This document shows positions 60,656 through 64,000 of a stretch of DNA of 64,000 bases, piece after piece. The notes beneath the pieces were generated by a model. It was not told the DNA's origin, did not search any database, and saw nothing but the letters and a program-made list of their open reading frames with translations. A program made the position numbers and the translations under genes. Origin of the DNA: Thalassospira profundimaris WP0211 (GTDB lineage Bacteria > Pseudomonadota > Alphaproteobacteria > Rhodospirillales > Thalassospiraceae); NCBI RefSeq assembly GCF_000300275.1, contig NZ_AMRN01000003.1:419577-483576 (forward strand), given 5' to 3'. Within the stretch, counting starts at the first letter, position 1, and every line of letters begins with the position of its first letter.

Positions 60656-62007
60656 GTGAAGCAGCAGTTCAGGATACTGCGATCCAGCGGTTCCGGCGAT
60701 CCCGGCGCATGGCGCGGTATTTGTCGCATGCGGTCCTGCTGGAAGAAGGCGGGATTTCCGTCTTTGTGCGTTCTGCGATGGTGATGCTTTCGGTTGGCTT
60801 CCTTGCCTTGATTGCATGGTCTGCAACCACCGAAATCAAGGAAACTGCGATCACATTCGGGCAGGTCATGCCAACAAGTGCGGTCAACAAGATCCAGCAT
60901 CTTGAAGGCGGCATCATTGAGCAGATCATGGTGCGCGACGGTGACCTTGTGGAACAAGGACAGGTTCTGATCCGCCTCAAGGCCGACGGGGCGCAGGCGG
61001 AACTGTCCCAGACCGAAACACGGCTTGGCAACTTGCAGCTTGAAGCCGAACGCTACCGCGCCCTGGCCGAAGGCCGCGAACCGGATTTCACCACCCTGAT
61101 GGTGCAATATCCGGAACTTGCGCAGAATCAGGATGAGATTTATCGCATCCAGACCGAGCTTGATGCCAACCAAAGCGAAATCCTTGAGGTCCAGATCAAG
61201 GAACGCAATGCCGAACTGGCCCAACTGAGCGAGCAGGAAGCAACCCTTCGCAAATCGGTTGATCTGCTGAGCCAGGAAGTCACCATGCGCCGGTCGCTCT
61301 ATGAGCAGGGGCTTAATTCCAAGGTGCTGTTCCTCAATATCCAGCGCGAACTGAACGAAGCCCAAGGCAACCTTTCGGGCGTGATTGCCGAAAAGGCGCG
61401 GGCGCGCGAAACCATCGCCGAGGCAAATTTGCGCCTGAACGAGCTTGAAAAAACGCAACGCGAAGAGGCCATTACCGAACTTGGCCGTCTGGGCGGCGAA
61501 ATTGCTCAGGCCCGCGAAGCGCTGCGCAAACTGCGGGATCGCGTCGACCGGCTTGAAATCATTGCGCCCACTCGCGGCTATATCAAAGGCCTTCAGTTCA
61601 CCACGATTGGCGGGGTGATTGCGCCTGCACAGGTGGTGATGGAGCTGGTGCCGGTTGATGATGTTTTGATCGCCGAAACCCGCATTTCAACCGAGGATAT
61701 CGGCCATGTTCACCTTGGCCAGCCGGTCACGGTCAAGGTCAGTGCGTTTGATTTCATCCGCTATGGCGGGATAAACGGTGAATTGGTATCGATATCGGCC
61801 TCTACTTTTGTTGATGAGGATGGACGTCCGTATTATAAGGGCAAGGTTGCGCTGGAAGCCGATGCTGTCGGCGAAGGTGCTTCAGCTCAGAAGATCATTC
61901 CCGGTATGACGGTTCAGGCCGATATCCAGACCGGGGAGCGGACTCTCCTTCAATATCTGTTGAAGCCGGTCTATGTCTCGCTTGATCAAGCGTTTAGCGA
62001 ACGCTGA
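60652..62007 (+). CDS. Type I secretion membrane fusion protein (HlyD/LapC family)
   Basis: This 451-residue protein has one membrane helix (about residues 44-62), a lipoyl-like half motif (NKIQHLEGGIIEQIMVRDGDLVEQGQVLIRL), a long coiled-coil hairpin (residues 115-305), the returning lipoyl half (IIAPTRGYIKGLQFTTIGGVI) and a beta-barrel end with KIIPGMTVQADIQTGERTLLQYLLKPV, the HlyD family signature. It bridges the inner-membrane ABC proteins and an outer-membrane TolC-type channel, which is not encoded in the window. Confidence 0.95.
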   Translation: MSEAAVQDTAIQRFRRSRRMARYLSHAVLLEEGGISVFVRSAMVMLSVGFLALIAWSATTEIKETAITFGQVMPTSAVNKIQHLEGGIIEQIMVRDGDLVEQGQVLIRLKADGAQAELSQTETRLGNLQLEAERYRALAEGREPDFTTLMVQYPELAQNQDEIYRIQTELDANQSEILEVQIKERNAELAQLSEQEATLRKSVDLLSQEVTMRRSLYEQGLNSKVLFLNIQRELNEAQGNLSGVIAEKARARETIAEANLRLNELEKTQREEAITELGRLGGEIAQAREALRKLRDRVDRLEIIAPTRGYIKGLQFTTIGGVIAPAQVVMELVPVDDVLIAETRISTEDIGHVHLGQPVTVKVSAFDFIRYGGINGELVSISASTFVDEDGRPYYKGKVALEADAVGEGASAQKIIPGMTVQADIQTGERTLLQYLLKPVYVSLDQAFSER

Positions 62008-62084
62008 GCAATTATCTGGTCCCGCTGGAAATGGTCCCCATTTCTACTGCCTGGCCGTACATTTCGCTGGTTGTCACCAGTGAA

Positions 62085-62102
62085 TCTATACTATGGTATA
62101 GA
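62085..62102. promoter_or_regulatory. Palindrome upstream of the large repeat protein gene
   Basis: TCTATAC (62085-62091) and GTATAGA (62096-62102) are perfect 7-bp arms with spacer TATG, 50 bp ahead of the start. A regulator site or core promoter element is likely. Confidence 0.55.
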
Positions 62103-62151
62103 AGTGTAGGTTGGGGCTATCCCGTCCTGCACTTTACGGAGAATGGGTTAG

Positions 62152-64000
62152 ATGGCGGACGACGCGCGCGATACTGAAAATTCCCGCTCTGACGATGGTC
62201 GGAGTGATCTTGACCAGCAGGCCTCGACAGAGGATCTGGAGCGTTCGCTTGGTCAGGATGGCGAAAGTGATGAACTGGTCGAATTGCATGACGACCAGGA
62301 CAGTTCCGCGCGTCCGCAGGAACAGGAATTGGGATCGGTTCATTACGGTACCCAGATCCGAAATCCGCAAGGCGAAGAACAACAGGCTTTCCAGCGCCAG
62401 AATGCCGCAGCCCAGCGTCAGGAACGTGCGCAGGCCAGAGAAGCCACCGAACAACAGACCATTTCCCTGAACGAGGCGGCCGAGATCGAAAACAATCTCG
62501 ATACCGGCGCTGATACATTCCAAAGCAATCTTGGATCTGATGGGGCCGATGACCTGTCCCTGCAATCGGAGCCGAGCACGGTTGATTTGCCGGAAATCCC
62601 GCTTGCGACCAATGATACCAACGCGCTGCGCGGTGAGCGCGAAGAACCTGGCCCGGGCGCGGACGAAGGTCTTCGGCCCGAATTCATTCCCCCCGTTGAA
62701 CAGGCAGCAGCGCCAGAAGCCGTGGTTGCCGAAGACGAGCTTGAAGAAGAAGACGAGCTTCTTCTTGAGGATGAACTTGATACCGAGGACGAGCTCGAGG
62801 TTGAAGACCCCAAGGTGGCTGATGCGCCGTCTCTGAGTGCGGATGATGTCACCGGTGCCGAAGACAGTGCGATTGCCCTTGATCTGTCGGCATCGCTTAA
62901 TGACCTTGATGGCGGAAGTGAAACGCTCACCATCACGATTTCCGGTTTGCCCGACGGTGCTGTTCTTTCGGCTGGTACCGACAATGGCGATGGTACCTGG
63001 ACCCTCACGCTAGGACAACTGAGCGGTTTGACCCTGACGCCGCCGGATAACTTCAGCGGATCGATTGATCTCGACATATCGGCAACCAGTCGCGAAGCCA
63101 ATGGCAGTGTTGCGACAACAAACGCCAGCTTCACCGTCGACGTCACCGGTGTTGCAGACGGCGCAACGCTTGATGTTTCCGATGCCAGTGGTACTGAAGA
63201 CAGCGCGATCGCGCTTGATATCGATACCGAACTTCTAGATGGCAGTGAAAACCTCGCGATCACCATTGAAGGTGTGCCGGATGGCGCGACGCTCTCTGCC
63301 GGGACGGATAATGGGGATGGCACCTGGACGCTGAGTGCGGATCAACTCGAAGGCCTCACCCTCACGCCTGCGGAAAACTTCAGTGGCGAAATCGATCTTT
63401 CGGTTCTGGTTTCGACCACCGATGGCGATGATACCGCCGTTGTGATGCAAAACCTCACTGTTGACGTCGAAGGCGTCGCCGATACACCGACGCTGGATAT
63501 CAGCGATGCATCAGGCAACGAAGACGCAGCCATTGCACTTAATATCGATGCGGGCCTGACCGACAATTCCGAAATACTCACCATCACGATAAGCGGCGTT
63601 CCGGATGGTACTTCGCTGTCTGCCGGGACTGACAACGGTGACGGGACATGGACGCTAAGCTCTGAGCAACTTGCAGGACTGACGATCACCCCGCCTGAGG
63701 ATTTCAGCGGATCATTCGATCTTGGTGTGACGGCAACTTCAGCAGATGGATCGGATGTTGCGACAACGACCAGCTCAATCACCGTTGATGTGGCTGGCGT
63801 TGCAGATGCACCGACGTTGGATGTTTCTGACGCCAGCGGGAACGAAGACAGCGCCATCGCGCTTGATATTGATGCGGGTCTGGCTGACAGCTCCGAGACA
63901 CTCACAGTTACAATCAGCGGCGTTTCGAACGGCGGGACCTTGTCGGCTGGTGCCGACAACGGTGACGGGACTTGGACGTTGAATTCGGATCAGCTGGCAG
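62152..64000 (+). CDS. Large repeat-containing surface/adhesin-type protein (type I secretion substrate), C-terminus beyond window
   Basis: The frame is open from the ATG at 62152 to the right edge (616 codons), with no stop. Residues 1-190 are Gln/Glu/Asp-rich and not membrane-directed; there is no Sec signal. An acidic stretch (VAEDELEEEDELLLEDELD) spans about residues 197-222. Then come cadherin/VCBS-like repeats of 108 residues (324 bp), whose GAED/GNED blocks start near 62860, 63196, 63520 and 63844; each contains LSAGTDNGDGTWTL and LTPPENFSGSIDL-like strands. Position after ABC-ABC-HlyD and lack of a Sec signal indicate export by that system. A C-terminal RTX or T1SS signal should lie outside the window. 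Confidence 0.88.
   Translation, partial: MADDARDTENSRSDDGRSDLDQQASTEDLERSLGQDGESDELVELHDDQDSSARPQEQELGSVHYGTQIRNPQGEEQQAFQRQNAAAQRQERAQAREATEQQTISLNEAAEIENNLDTGADTFQSNLGSDGADDLSLQSEPSTVDLPEIPLATNDTNALRGEREEPGPGADEGLRPEFIPPVEQAAAPEAVVAEDELEEEDELLLEDELDTEDELEVEDPKVADAPSLSADDVTGAEDSAIALDLSASLNDLDGGSETLTITISGLPDGAVLSAGTDNGDGTWTLTLGQLSGLTLTPPDNFSGSIDLDISATSREANGSVATTNASFTVDVTGVADGATLDVSDASGTEDSAIALDIDTELLDGSENLAITIEGVPDGATLSAGTDNGDGTWTLSADQLEGLTLTPAENFSGEIDLSVLVSTTDGDDTAVVMQNLTVDVEGVADTPTLDISDASGNEDAAIALNIDAGLTDNSEILTITISGVPDGTSLSAGTDNGDGTWTLSSEQLAGLTITPPEDFSGSFDLGVTATSADGSDVATTTSSITVDVAGVADAPTLDVSDASGNEDSAIALDIDAGLADSSETLTVTISGVSNGGTLSAGADNGDGTWTLNSDQLA

Noticed and set aside
62418..63323. Long minus-strand frames opposite the repeat protein, rich in Ser and Pro
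   Set aside because: They mirror the repeats of the plus-strand gene, which has the proper composition, start and operon position.
62860..64000. Regular 324-bp repeats as a possible CRISPR-like or satellite array
   Set aside because: The period is a multiple of three, the frame is open throughout, and the translation gives beta-rich protein repeats. They are coding repeats.

Overview
The window reads as a chromosome segment from a marine alphaproteobacterium of the Rhodospirillales type, with Thalassospira my best guess. This rests on moderately GC-rich genes with alphaproteobacterial protein style, an ectoine-utilisation cluster, a Rhodobacter-like malyl-CoA lyase, tRNA genes with encoded CCA, a DUF4169 protein and a Suv3-type helicase next to an S4 protein. 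The genus is inference; no rRNA or taxonomic marker was searched. I see no phage, IS element or CRISPR array. Most genes are housekeeping, with a few accessory islands.

Region 1 (1-9.0 kb) is ectoine/5-hydroxyectoine uptake and breakdown. It holds eutA (cut by the window edge), the TRAP permease genes uehC and uehB, a MocR-type regulator (enuR) and a divergent TRAP binding protein (uehA), then a diaminobutyrate-type aminotransferase and an aldehyde dehydrogenase. Two copies of one 16-bp operator-like palindrome flank enuR. Ectoine hydrolase and deacetylase are not in the window.

Region 2 (9.2-14.5 kb) has a very unusual ABC protein with a large insert in its ATPase domain and a C-terminal cyclic-nucleotide-binding domain. 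It lies just downstream of a metallo-beta-lactamase-fold hydrolase and near a bacterial voltage-gated sodium channel.

Region 3 (14.6-31.6 kb) holds accA, redox-control pairs (HxlR/quinone oxidoreductase with a clear palindrome; LysR/NQO-type reductase), malyl-CoA lyase, two diguanylate cyclases (one with a zinc-binding CZB domain), a fasciclin protein, duplicated tRNA-Arg(ACG), a lipoprotein, a winged-helix/RMF-like fusion protein, lipB, tRNA-Leu(GAG) and maeB.

Region 4 (31.8-51.6 kb) holds mgtE, a GGDEF-EAL protein whose two domains both look catalytically degenerate, rlmD, an orphan flagellin-like protein, an SH3 protein, a hydroxyacid dehydrogenase, a cupin, an FAH-family hydrolase, xthA with a TTG start, envelope proteins (AsmA-like, OmpA-like, Pmp3), dgt, a chemoreceptor, htpG and a ribosome hibernation factor.

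Region 5 (51.8-64 kb) starts with soxR divergent from an FMN reductase across a textbook SoxR box with a 19-bp promoter spacer. The Suv3-like helicase and S4 protein follow. The window ends in a type I secretion operon (two ABC proteins, one HlyD, joined by ATGA overlaps) that probably exports the large repeat protein beginning at 62152 and running off the right edge. Its 108-residue repeats are visible.
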